In this document: positions 1-7,337 of the stretch, piece after piece
Position numbering within the stretch: the stretch's first letter is position 1
How the letters are laid out: each line of letters opens with the position of its first letter
Notes under the pieces: generated by a model
Told to the model about the DNA's origin: nothing
The model's database searches: none
Seen by the model: only the letters and a program-made list of their open reading frames with translations
NCBI GenBank assembly: GCA_964611895.1
Contig: CAZTDN010000009.1
Location: forward strand, 28,295 to 92,294
Reading direction: 5' to 3'
DNA from: JAIEOG01 sp964611895
Lineage (GTDB): Bacteria; Bdellovibrionota; FAC87; UBA2466
DNA length: 64,000 nucleotides
Position numbers and translations under genes: made by a program

Positions 1-482
1 CGCAGGGCGACCCTGTCCATTTGCACAATGCGCTTGAGGTGAAGGGATTGATCCAAAAATGTCATTACCTGATTGAAAGAACCTGAAAGGTGAAACGAAA
101 CTTGGGTCATTTCATAAAAACCTTCGTCCTGTGAAGAAGTTCCCGAAGGTCTAAAGGCGCTGAGCCGGATCCCAGAGTTGAATGCAATTACGGAGAGTTT
201 TCGCAGCAAACCAGACAGGTCGTAGTTGCGAGGCATGGATTCCACAGCGGACTCCAGTTGAATGTGCAGCTCACGCAGCGAGACCTTTACGCTCTCAATG
301 TTTTCACTGAACTGGCGAAGCTTTCGAAGCTCGGCTTTGGCCAGATTCAGTGCTTCTTCCTTAGTGCGGTAATTCGATTCTAGCCGAGGAAGGGTTTCAG
401 CGGAGAACGAATAGAATAGATAGCCACCCACGATGAATCCCACACCAAGCACGACAAAAGAAAGCTTGTGTTTGTTTTTCAT
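1..482 (-). CDS. pilO: PilO, type IV pilus inner-membrane alignment protein (partial, 3' end outside window)
   Basis: The first 160 codons are present and the C-terminus runs off the left edge. PilO pairs with PilN in the inner membrane and links the cytoplasmic PilM ring to the secretin in type IV pili. The N-terminus has a short basic cytoplasmic tail (MKNKHK), one membrane segment at about residues 8-26, then a helical stretch rich in Glu/Lys/Leu that should form the periplasmic coiled coil, followed by the start of a ferredoxin-like domain. Its ATG overlaps the pilN stop (ATGA), so translation is coupled. The call rests on position after pilM-pilN and this architecture; sequence identity in this family is usually low. 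Confidence 0.85.
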   Translation of the reverse strand, partial: MKNKHKLSFVVLGVGFIVGGYLFYSFSAETLPRLESNYRTKEEALNLAKAELRKLRQFSENIESVKVSLRELHIQLESAVESMPRNYDLSGLLRKLSVIAFNSGIRLSAFRPSGTSSQDEGFYEMTQVSFHLSGSFNQVMTFLDQSLHLKRIVQMDRVAL

Positions 483-1162
483 TTTGAGCCCACATCCCGC
501 AAGGGCGTTTCCGAAAGTGGTTGTGTCACTGCGTCTAACTCGATTTGGAATGAGCGCGCATCCTGCCCATTAGCCTGCGAGGCCTCTACCTGCTTCAGTC
601 TAACGTTTGCCAAATGTGCCGATTGGGCTAAGCGATCGAGGTAGTCTGAAATATCTTCGTTCGTGAGGGAACTGCCAGATAGAGTGACTTTCTCGACGGT
701 TTTGTCGGTCCGCTCGTATCCCATGTTTTCTAGCCAGACCCCTTCAGGCAAGGACTGTGAAATCACGTCTAGCGCCCGCACCGGAGTACTGCGGCTGCTG
801 AGCAGACTTCGAATGATACCCAGTTTTTTGGTCACCTGGGCCTTTTGGTTCTCGTAAGATTCGAGCTCCTGTTTAAATGGCGTCAGCGTAGCGATTTCCG
901 CTTGATTGATGGCAATCTCTTTGTCGATATAAGCGATCTTTCGGCTAAACCGATTCGTGACCACGCGCTCGTATTCGTTCACTATCAAAGTCGGTAATAT
1001 CGCCAATCCCAGGGCCGCCAAGAAGCCCACCATACGGCTAACGTCATTATCAAACTTCTGAAGGAGCTCATCGTACGGCTGCTGTAGCTTGAGGTGCGCA
1101 GCAAACCGTCTCAGCTTCTCCCCCTGCTTTTGGCTGCCTTTTCCGAGGTCAATGCGAATCAT
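479..1162 (-). CDS. pilN: PilN, type IV pilus assembly protein
   Basis: PilN is a bitopic inner-membrane protein whose cytoplasmic N-terminus binds PilM and whose periplasmic part dimerises with PilO. The 227-residue product starts with MIRIDLG, close to the family's conserved INLLP-type PilM-binding segment. One hydrophobic helix lies at about residues 44-62. A charged coiled-coil region (about 70-115) and a ferredoxin-like domain follow. Length is near the usual 180-220. It overlaps pilM by 4 bp upstream and pilO by 4 bp downstream, so the three genes are one operon read from the promoter in front of pilM. Confidence 0.88.
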   Translation of the reverse strand: MIRIDLGKGSQKQGEKLRRFAAHLKLQQPYDELLQKFDNDVSRMVGFLAALGLAILPTLIVNEYERVVTNRFSRKIAYIDKEIAINQAEIATLTPFKQELESYENQKAQVTKKLGIIRSLLSSRSTPVRALDVISQSLPEGVWLENMGYERTDKTVEKVTLSGSSLTNEDISDYLDRLAQSAHLANVRLKQVEASQANGQDARSFQIELDAVTQPLSETPLRDVGSK

Positions 1163-2223
1163 CGATCTCCCCCTGTGCGCAGCCCCAGACCCACCGCCAC
1201 GGCGCTAAGGTACGTCATCTCCCGGATCACTTGGGCGTTCATTTGCTTGCCCGAGCCGGAAATACTTTGAACGGGGTTCAATTTTCGAACCGGTACAGAA
1301 AGCTTCGTTCCTAGGGTCTCGATTAGCCCGTGCGTGAGCGAGGCGCCTCCACAGACGTAGACAGAATCCAAGGCTGTATCGGCGGTTTGGGTGATCGAAA
1401 AGTCTATAGATCGGGAGACTTCTTCGCAGACCAAGTGGTTAAACTCGGCAATGATTGGCCCAACCTTTTCATTGGCAAAATCTTCTATTTTGATTTTCTC
1501 CGCTTCGTCAAGCGATACCCCCAAGCGCTCCGATAGCATCAAACTACAAGCGATACCGCATTGACGCAGCTCTCGATGAAAAGTGGTTTTGTCTTTCTCA
1601 AAAACCGATACTTTTGTACTGCCAGCACCGAAGTCGACTAAGACGCAGGTCGCTAGCTCCGTATCAACGATATGCGAGTAGTTGTACTCAAAAGCATTAC
1701 CCAAAGCGAATGACTGGGTATCAATTGCCTCTACGATTAACCCCGCCCGCTCCAACGTATCGTGAATCGACTGAACATAGTCCTTCTTGGCTGCGACTAA
1801 GAGCACGTCCATCTTGCCAGGAGCTGCCGTGTTTGCGGTGTTCAGAATCGCAAAATCCAAATTCACATCGTTCACATCAAAAGGAATGTACTGTTCCGCT
1901 TCCCAGTAGATTTGTTCCTGTAGATCGGCCTCTTTCATTCGCGGCACTTGAATTTTCTTCGTGATAATCGAATTTCCAAAAGCGGCAGTCGCAACCTTTT
2001 TGGTGGTAAATTCTTTGGAGCCGAAAAGCGCCCGGAGTGCATCCACGACGACATCTCGATTACGAATTTCGCCGTCTGGAGAAATCGTGTTCCAAGGCAG
2101 AGGTATCCTATTGTATGCCATTAATCGTCGGTTCTTACCCGGACTGATCTCAACAGCTTTGATCCCGGAAACACCGATATCGAGCCCGACAAGGCCCTTG
2201 TCGAATATCTGCCAGATGCTCAT
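1159..2223 (-). CDS. pilM: PilM, actin-like type IV pilus assembly ATPase
   Basis: PilM is the cytoplasmic actin/FtsA-fold protein that binds PilN's tail and couples the pilus motor to the membrane complex. The product is 354 residues, the usual size. The phosphate-1 motif GLDIGVSGIKAVE is near residue 13, the phosphate-2-like segment VDFGAGSTKVSVFE is at mid-protein, and the adenosine motif VYVCGGASLTHGLIETL is near residue 290. It is the first gene of the pilM-pilN-pilO operon and is divergent from ssb. A promoter-like sequence lies about 62-91 bp upstream of the ATG. Confidence 0.93.
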   Translation of the reverse strand: MSIWQIFDKGLVGLDIGVSGIKAVEISPGKNRRLMAYNRIPLPWNTISPDGEIRNRDVVVDALRALFGSKEFTTKKVATAAFGNSIITKKIQVPRMKEADLQEQIYWEAEQYIPFDVNDVNLDFAILNTANTAAPGKMDVLLVAAKKDYVQSIHDTLERAGLIVEAIDTQSFALGNAFEYNYSHIVDTELATCVLVDFGAGSTKVSVFEKDKTTFHRELRQCGIACSLMLSERLGVSLDEAEKIKIEDFANEKVGPIIAEFNHLVCEEVSRSIDFSITQTADTALDSVYVCGGASLTHGLIETLGTKLSVPVRKLNPVQSISGSGKQMNAQVIREMTYLSAVAVGLGLRTGGDR

Positions 2224-2284
2224 GGATGGATTGGGTTTTCAGTAATTGAACGGAGCGAAAGAAGGTGAAACTGCTCTAATCTTT

Positions 2285-2314
2285 ATTATATAGCCCTACC
2301 CGGCTACTCGCCAA
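2285..2314 (-). promoter_or_regulatory. Sigma70-type promoter for pilMNO
   Basis: On the minus strand a perfect TATAAT lies at 2290-2285. A TTGGCG -35-like hexamer is at 2314-2309 and the spacer is 18 bp. It sits about 62 bp upstream of the pilM start, in the 229-bp region shared with ssb. Predicted from sequence only. Confidence 0.55.
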
Positions 2315-2376
2315 CGGTTTCGCACAGACCCTGAAATGCATAGCGTCATCGGTTTTCTTGGGTTCACGCTCCCCTT

Positions 2377-2411
2377 AGCGGCTTGACTGCCGCTGTCGAG
2401 CACCCTTAAGT
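2377..2411 (+). promoter_or_regulatory. Probable ssb promoter with inverted repeat framing the -35 box
   Basis: TTGACT at 2383-2388 is a good -35 hexamer. A weak -10 (TTAAGT, 2406-2411) follows after 17 bp. The -35 is exactly flanked by the 6-bp inverted repeat AGCGGC (2377-2382) and GCCGCT (2389-2394), so the promoter may overlap an operator or a small hairpin. The ssb start is 41 bp downstream. Confidence 0.4.
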
Positions 2412-2452
2412 AAGCTAACGAAATCAAGATAAGAGGCAAGTACGGAGGCTCC

Positions 2453-2905
2453 ATGGCAAGCGGCGTTAATAAAGTAATCATCATCGGTCGGTTGGGCTCG
2501 GACCCCGAAGTCCGCTACACCCCGAATGGCGGGGCAGTAGCCAACTTCAACATGGCCACCAATGAAAGCTGGACAGACAAAAGCGGTCAAAAACAAGAGC
2601 GCACGGAATGGCATCGTATTGTCGTTTGGGGAAAAATCGCGGAAATCTGTGGACAGTACCTTTCTAAGGGGCGCCAAGCGTACATCGAAGGGCGTCTACA
2701 AACTAGAGACTGGACCGATAAAGAAGGTGTGAAACGCTACACGACCGAGATCGTAGCTCAAAACGTTCAGTTTTTAGGGGGCCAGGGTGGGGAACGCTCC
2801 GCTTCCACCGGTACCGGAGCGGGATCGGACTTTGCTCCTCCCCCATCCGACTTTGAGCCTGCTTCTGGCTCGAAGGGGATGACGGACGAAGAAGTTCCGT
2901 TCTAA
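2453..2905 (+). CDS. ssb: Single-stranded DNA-binding protein SSB
   Basis: SSB coats single-stranded DNA in replication and repair and recruits partners through its C-terminal tip. The 150-residue product has the OB-fold start VNKVIIIGRLGSDPEVRYT, the conserved ERTEWHRIV stretch, and YIEGRL. A short Gly/Ser/Pro-rich linker leads to the acidic tip DEEVPF, a variant of the DDDIPF consensus. A GGAGG ribosome-binding site is 6 nt before the ATG. Its stop overlaps the end of the convergent hemW gene by 4 bp. Length is slightly shorter than E. coli SSB because the linker is short. Confidence 0.97.
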   Translation: MASGVNKVIIIGRLGSDPEVRYTPNGGAVANFNMATNESWTDKSGQKQERTEWHRIVVWGKIAEICGQYLSKGRQAYIEGRLQTRDWTDKEGVKRYTTEIVAQNVQFLGGQGGERSASTGTGAGSDFAPPPSDFEPASGSKGMTDEEVPF

Positions 2906-4032
2906 GCACGATCGACAAGTTTTTCAGCGATTCCCTCAGCAAGTAGCCAACCCTTCTTGCTGAGGCGAATCCAATCCCCATCCCTATCCAGCAGGCCCTC
3001 ACGTTCCAAGATTGGAAAAAAACGGGCATCTTGCAGACGATATCCATACCGTGAGTTAAACGCGCCGGTGTCAATTCCACGAGCTTTTCGGATCTCCAAA
3101 AAAGTCGCTTCAAGTACTGTTTGGTAACCGGAAGTAGATTCAAAACTGGGATAGGGAAACTCTCCCACTTCAAGATATTTTTCCCAACTGGACACCTGTT
3201 TTTTGTGGTGAAACCGTCCGTCCCAAAAAAAGCGCGATGCCGCCGAAGGACCCAGCCCCAAGAAATCTCCTCCTGACCAGTACAAGAGATTATGCCTACA
3301 CTCTTGTTGAGGGCGACTGAAGTTGGAAATCTCATACGCAAAATACCCCAACTCCCCCAAACGTTTTTTTCCCACTTCATAGAGTTCGGCGGCGATGTCG
3401 TCGCATGGAAGCTGGGCGTAAAGCTTGTGCCCAGGCTTGAGTGTGAGACTGTAAAAACTCAAATGATCGGGACTGAGTGCTGCCGCCAGCTCAATATCCG
3501 ACACCAGCTGATCACTCGTCTGTCCCGGGATTCCAAAGATCAGATCTAGACTCAAACGAGATATCCCCGCACCGCGCAGTCTCTTTATCGCAGTGCAAAT
3601 GCTCTGCGGGGACCCCAGTCGTTCGAGAGTCTTTAAGTGAGCCGGCTCAAAACTTTGAGCCCCAAGACTCACTCTATTCACGGGCGTGCGCGCGACCAGC
3701 TCACGAGCAAACGCCTCAGTTACGGTTTCAGGATTAGCCTCAAGGGTAATTTCAATGTCCGCAGACAAATCAAAATCTTGTTTAAGCGATGTGAAAATGG
3801 CCTCGAGATATTCCATGGGTAGAAGGGATGGGGTACCACCTCCCAAAAAAATGCTCGTGACTGTTTGGGCACGCTGCTCAGACTTCAACCACTGACTGGA
3901 CGATCGGGACTCCCATTGAATTTTCTCGGCAAGCTTACGGAACGGTTCCGCTCCATACTGTGTGCTCGAATAGAAATCACAATAGGAACACCGGTGCACG
4001 CAAAACGGAATGTGAACATAAATGCCGAACAT
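2902..4032 (-). CDS. hemW: HemW-like radical SAM protein (heme chaperone, formerly 'HemN-like')
   Basis: A cytoplasmic radical-SAM protein of the HemW family, which binds heme and delivers it to respiratory proteins. The CxxxCxxC cluster motif is at residues 11-18 (PFCVHRCSYCDFY) and is followed by the family's FLGGGTPSLL and GAQSFE stretches. It lacks the extra N-terminal region typical of true coproporphyrinogen dehydrogenase HemN. Length 376 is typical. A TTG lies one codon upstream, but ATG at 4032 is preferred because it makes a TGATG stop/start overlap with the upstream gene. It converges on ssb. Confidence 0.92.
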   Translation of the reverse strand: MFGIYVHIPFCVHRCSYCDFYSSTQYGAEPFRKLAEKIQWESRSSSQWLKSEQRAQTVTSIFLGGGTPSLLPMEYLEAIFTSLKQDFDLSADIEITLEANPETVTEAFARELVARTPVNRVSLGAQSFEPAHLKTLERLGSPQSICTAIKRLRGAGISRLSLDLIFGIPGQTSDQLVSDIELAAALSPDHLSFYSLTLKPGHKLYAQLPCDDIAAELYEVGKKRLGELGYFAYEISNFSRPQQECRHNLLYWSGGDFLGLGPSAASRFFWDGRFHHKKQVSSWEKYLEVGEFPYPSFESTSGYQTVLEATFLEIRKARGIDTGAFNSRYGYRLQDARFFPILEREGLLDRDGDWIRLSKKGWLLAEGIAEKLVDRA

Positions 4033-4508
4033 CAATCGCCCTTAGAATGCATTCGAACAAAGTGGCGCGCTGCGTTTCGAACAGTTTGGCTCTCTGATTC
4101 AAAAAGCCCTTCCAAGTCTCCGCGCAGTTCTGGGGTTAATTCAAAACCCGGAATGCGCCCCAAATGTACAAGCGCATTGATAACCACATCCGTAAAGTGG
4201 TGGCGTACCGCTCTTTTTAGAAAGGGTGCGTAGTTGCTAGTCAGAGGCCTGCTCGCCAAGATCTGAAAGGCCCGTCTTCTGAGTTCAGGTTGGGGTGCGT
4301 TAAAAAAAAACTCAATCCATTCCTCAGAGGCTTGTTCACTCAAAGCGGCTTTGAGTTTTTCGTAAACTCGCGCGGAGCCAAAAAACGCAAACAGCCCATC
4401 GCAGCTCAATAAGCTAGGGGGGGAACCAAAAAACCCCCCATCTCGAACGGCCTGCGCATTCAAACAAAAAACAAGGCCGATCACTTGAAATGTCCTGAGC
4501 CACCACAT
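4032..4508 (-). CDS. Hypothetical exported protein with HEAT-like helices
   Basis: I do not recognise this 158-residue protein. It begins with a signal-peptide-like stretch (VIGLVFCLNAQA), so it is probably exported. The rest is mostly helical, with repeated segments of the type LRRRAFQILAS and VVINALVHLGRIPGF that resemble HEAT repeats. It lies directly upstream of hemW with a 1-bp stop/start overlap, so the two are co-transcribed; that says little about its function. Confidence 0.6.
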   Translation of the reverse strand: MWWLRTFQVIGLVFCLNAQAVRDGGFFGSPPSLLSCDGLFAFFGSARVYEKLKAALSEQASEEWIEFFFNAPQPELRRRAFQILASRPLTSNYAPFLKRAVRHHFTDVVINALVHLGRIPGFELTPELRGDLEGLFESESQTVRNAARHFVRMHSKGD

Positions 4509-4616
4509 CTGAGCTTCTGCCTACCATGGTCGGCCAAAGCGAGAAATGCCTTTCTCTATTTGCCAATGCGCCCAGGGAAGCCAGACTCTCGGGGAATAGG
4601 TTATACTATTCAACAC

Positions 4617-5453
4617 ATGGCCCAGTTTCTACTCACCCTTTGGACGCTCCTAGTGGGCGTCGGATTCTACTCCACTTGCCTCGCCGCGGAGGCTCCGGTC
4701 AACAAACGGCTTGCCATGTATGAGCTGTATTATCTGCCCTACAATTTAGAGTTTCATGCAGGCAGAACCCCCGATGCGGTGCTCCCTTACCTAATCGACC
4801 CTAAGGGGCAGCCCTCTCGGTTAGTGGAAGCGCACGAACTCGTGGCAATCGATGCAAAGTGGAACGCCGTTCGTCGCGATTGGAAGAAGAAATCTCTCCT
4901 GGAGGACCACCGGGTCGCTGTGGGCAAAAGCATGCGTGTGGCCAAACGCCTGGTTTCACACCACGTCTCCATCCATCGATCCGCAGTCGATTCTCTGTCA
5001 GCAGCTGACAAAAAAGCATTTAACGAGAGCCTGAAAGGAAAGTCACCAGAAGTGGTTGCGTCTTTTTACCAGCTTCGGTTTCTCAACTCCCTGCTGGAAC
5101 CCAGCGACGCGACTAAGTTTAATTTCTTTATCGTCTCTCCCTCGTGGTGTGAAAGCAGTCGGGAATACCGGATTCTCCTTGAAACTTATTTTAAGAAATT
5201 TCCCAACCCTGAATTGACTTTGCACTCTCTCGTAGTGGAGGACCCGAAAAAAGATATTTTTGAAAGCCGCCTTACTAAAGAACTCTTCCCTCACCCCGAG
5301 AAATATTCTCATCAGACCGTTCCGCGGTTTATCGCGCTCCAAACGACCCAAGGCCAGACAAAAATCTGGGAAGAAGGCGAAGCGCTCCGGGAACTCTACG
5401 ACAGATACTATGCCAAACACCGAGGCTTTTTAGCCGCCGAGGCGGGAAAATAG
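4617..5453 (+). CDS. Hypothetical exported protein
   Basis: A 278-residue protein of unknown function. The reading frame is open further upstream, but ATG at 4617 is chosen because it gives a clean signal peptide (MAQFLLTLWTLLVGVGF, cleavage near CLAAEA). The mature part is soluble, charged and without recognised motifs; two cysteines at most remain after processing. A -10-like TATACT lies only 9 nt before the start codon, so the leader may be very short. It is divergent from the hemW operon and its last 24 bp overlap the end of the convergent DUF72 gene. Confidence 0.65.
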   Translation: MAQFLLTLWTLLVGVGFYSTCLAAEAPVNKRLAMYELYYLPYNLEFHAGRTPDAVLPYLIDPKGQPSRLVEAHELVAIDAKWNAVRRDWKKKSLLEDHRVAVGKSMRVAKRLVSHHVSIHRSAVDSLSAADKKAFNESLKGKSPEVVASFYQLRFLNSLLEPSDATKFNFFIVSPSWCESSREYRILLETYFKKFPNPELTLHSLVVEDPKKDIFESRLTKELFPHPEKYSHQTVPRFIALQTTQGQTKIWEEGEALRELYDRYYAKHRGFLAAEAGK

Positions 5454-6359
5454 ACCACGCTGCTCCAAAATATCCAACACTCCGGTGATCGTTTGCGGGG
5501 AGCTTCCTTCCGCACGGTTATTCACAAAAACATAGGCGGGCACCCCTCCGTTGACTGACTCGGTGATCAGTGAGGCGATGTCCTGCCGCAGCTGTGGCTG
5601 CAGCTCGACTATCTTGTCATAAGGAGAAAAGGCTTCCACCGCCTCTTGGTATCGTGTGCCCGGCTGCAACAGGATTCGAGAGCAGTAGTAGGGTGGGCTA
5701 TAAGCCTGGGAAAGAGAGAGCTGTTCCGTCAGGGAAGGCATTTTTGTCCAACTTGAGTACACATGACCCGCGCCACACTTTTGCAGCATTTCGAAATAAG
5801 GAGCCTGCAGCCAATTGCTATTTCGAATTTCCACTGCGAAACGAAAGCTCTTTTCATCTCGCAGGTCGTTTAGGAAGGTTCCCAATCTCTCTACAAACTG
5901 CCCACCGCTCGCAATTGTACCGGCGTGGAACTGAGAAAACTCAAGCAGAATGGGTCCGAGGCGATCCGCAACGCAGTCCAAAGGGCGCAAGAAGCGTTCT
6001 TTGAAAAGCGCTGAATCTAAAAACTCGGGATTGTCCAAGCCAGCGTCTTTGCCGTAGCGCGGAAGCCTTGGAAACCGATACACAGTGACCCGTTCTGTTG
6101 CTTTCAAACAAAAGCGAAAACCGTCGGGAGTTTGATCCCGGTATTTTTCAAAAACCTTGGTCTGGGGCCAGGCATAGTAGGTATGGTCCACGCCCACTGC
6201 GGGCAGATTTTCAGCGTACTCCTCAAGGCAGTTTTCATTGAACTCTTTAGTATTTCGGTAAGCACGTCGGTAAAACCACCCCTGCCAACCAGGGTATTTC
6301 CAGCTCGAAGTCCCGATGTAGACTTGGTGAGCACGAAGTATCTCTAGCCGACGTTCCAT
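5430..6359 (-). CDS. DUF72 family protein (YecE-like)
   Basis: DUF72 proteins have a TIM-barrel fold and no settled function. The 309-residue product shows family hallmarks: YIGTSSWKYPGWQGWFY near the start, EVNHTFY-like GVDHTYYAWP, FCLKATERVT, LGPILLEFSQFH and VEIRNSNW. The C-terminal YVFVNNRAEGSSP matches the usual YxYFNNxxxG element. A TTG precedes the chosen ATG by one codon. It follows the DnaJ-like gene by 6 bp in the same operon, and its 3' end overlaps the convergent exported-protein gene. Confidence 0.88.
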   Translation of the reverse strand: MERRLEILRAHQVYIGTSSWKYPGWQGWFYRRAYRNTKEFNENCLEEYAENLPAVGVDHTYYAWPQTKVFEKYRDQTPDGFRFCLKATERVTVYRFPRLPRYGKDAGLDNPEFLDSALFKERFLRPLDCVADRLGPILLEFSQFHAGTIASGGQFVERLGTFLNDLRDEKSFRFAVEIRNSNWLQAPYFEMLQKCGAGHVYSSWTKMPSLTEQLSLSQAYSPPYYCSRILLQPGTRYQEAVEAFSPYDKIVELQPQLRQDIASLITESVNGGVPAYVFVNNRAEGSSPQTITGVLDILEQRGLFSRLGG

Positions 6360-6365
6360 CAAATG

Positions 6366-7325
6366 CTACGGCACGAGCTCTTCGCGAGGGTTAAACGTCA
6401 GCGACTGAAGATTCTCTGCGGCTTCAGTGTACTCAGAACCAGGTTGCTTGGGGATTTTGATCTGGATTTCCAAGATCTGGTCTCCGGATTTTCCAGCGCG
6501 AGCGTCTTTGATGCCCTTCCCTGAAAGCTTGAGCCGCTGTCCGCTAGAAACTCCTTTGGGAATCCGCATTACGACTTTCCCATCCAAAGTAGGAACTTCC
6601 ACCTCGCCGCCAAGAACCGCCTCAGAGAATGTCACTGGCAACTTCAATAGGATATCAGCTCCTTCGCGTACAAAGATAGGGTGCGGAGCGACTTCCAAAA
6701 CCAGGATAAGGTCTCCATTTGGGCCTCCCTGATTTCCTGCGCCGCCCTGTCCGGTTAGCTTGATTTTCGAACCGGATTCTACTCCCGCGGGGATTTTTAT
6801 CGTCAAACGCTTTCCATCCGAAAAATCGACGGCACGCTCACCACCACGCGCGGCTTCCACAAACGAAATCGTGAGTCGCATTTCGCGATCACTGCCCCGC
6901 GATGGAAACGGGCCCCCACGTGTACGACGACCCCCGGGCTTGCCACCCATAGCGCCGGCGAATCCCCCCCCGCCAAAAATTTCCTGAAACAAATCCCCAA
7001 GCCCGTAATCGCTGAAATCTTGGTAACTGTAGTGAGCTCCTCCATCCCCCCCTGGGGGCCAAGAACCCGCACCGGGGCGGGCTCGAGGTCCTCCCCCTAC
7101 TCCAGGACCAAATGCTCGCATTTGATCGTACTGCTGCCGCTTTTTTTGATCCTTCAATACTTCGTGCGCGAAATTGATTTCCTTAAACTTCATTTCGGCG
7201 CCCTTATCGCCGGGATTCACATCGGGATGGTACTTTTTGGCGAGCTTCAAAAACGCCTTACGGATCTCTGCGTCGGAAGCATTCTTCGTCAGCCCTAAAA
7301 TTTCATACAGGTCTTTGTCCAACAT
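6366..7325 (-). CDS. DnaJ-like co-chaperone without zinc fingers (CbpA type)
   Basis: The J-domain occupies residues 4-69 with the HPD motif in KKYHPDVNPG, which stimulates Hsp70 ATPase. A Gly/Phe/Arg-rich linker (about 70-145) follows. Then come two beta-rich client-binding domains with GGERAVDFSDG, IKLTGQGGAG and LSGKGIKDARAG. There is no CxxCxGxG zinc-finger block, so this is a class B (CbpA-type) protein rather than DnaJ proper. Length 319 fits CbpA. Its start is only 12 bp from the start of the divergent S9-like gene. Confidence 0.9.
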   Translation of the reverse strand: MLDKDLYEILGLTKNASDAEIRKAFLKLAKKYHPDVNPGDKGAEMKFKEINFAHEVLKDQKKRQQYDQMRAFGPGVGGGPRARPGAGSWPPGGDGGAHYSYQDFSDYGLGDLFQEIFGGGGFAGAMGGKPGGRRTRGGPFPSRGSDREMRLTISFVEAARGGERAVDFSDGKRLTIKIPAGVESGSKIKLTGQGGAGNQGGPNGDLILVLEVAPHPIFVREGADILLKLPVTFSEAVLGGEVEVPTLDGKVVMRIPKGVSSGQRLKLSGKGIKDARAGKSGDQILEIQIKIPKQPGSEYTEAAENLQSLTFNPREELVP

Positions 7326-7337
7326 AGTCTTATTATT

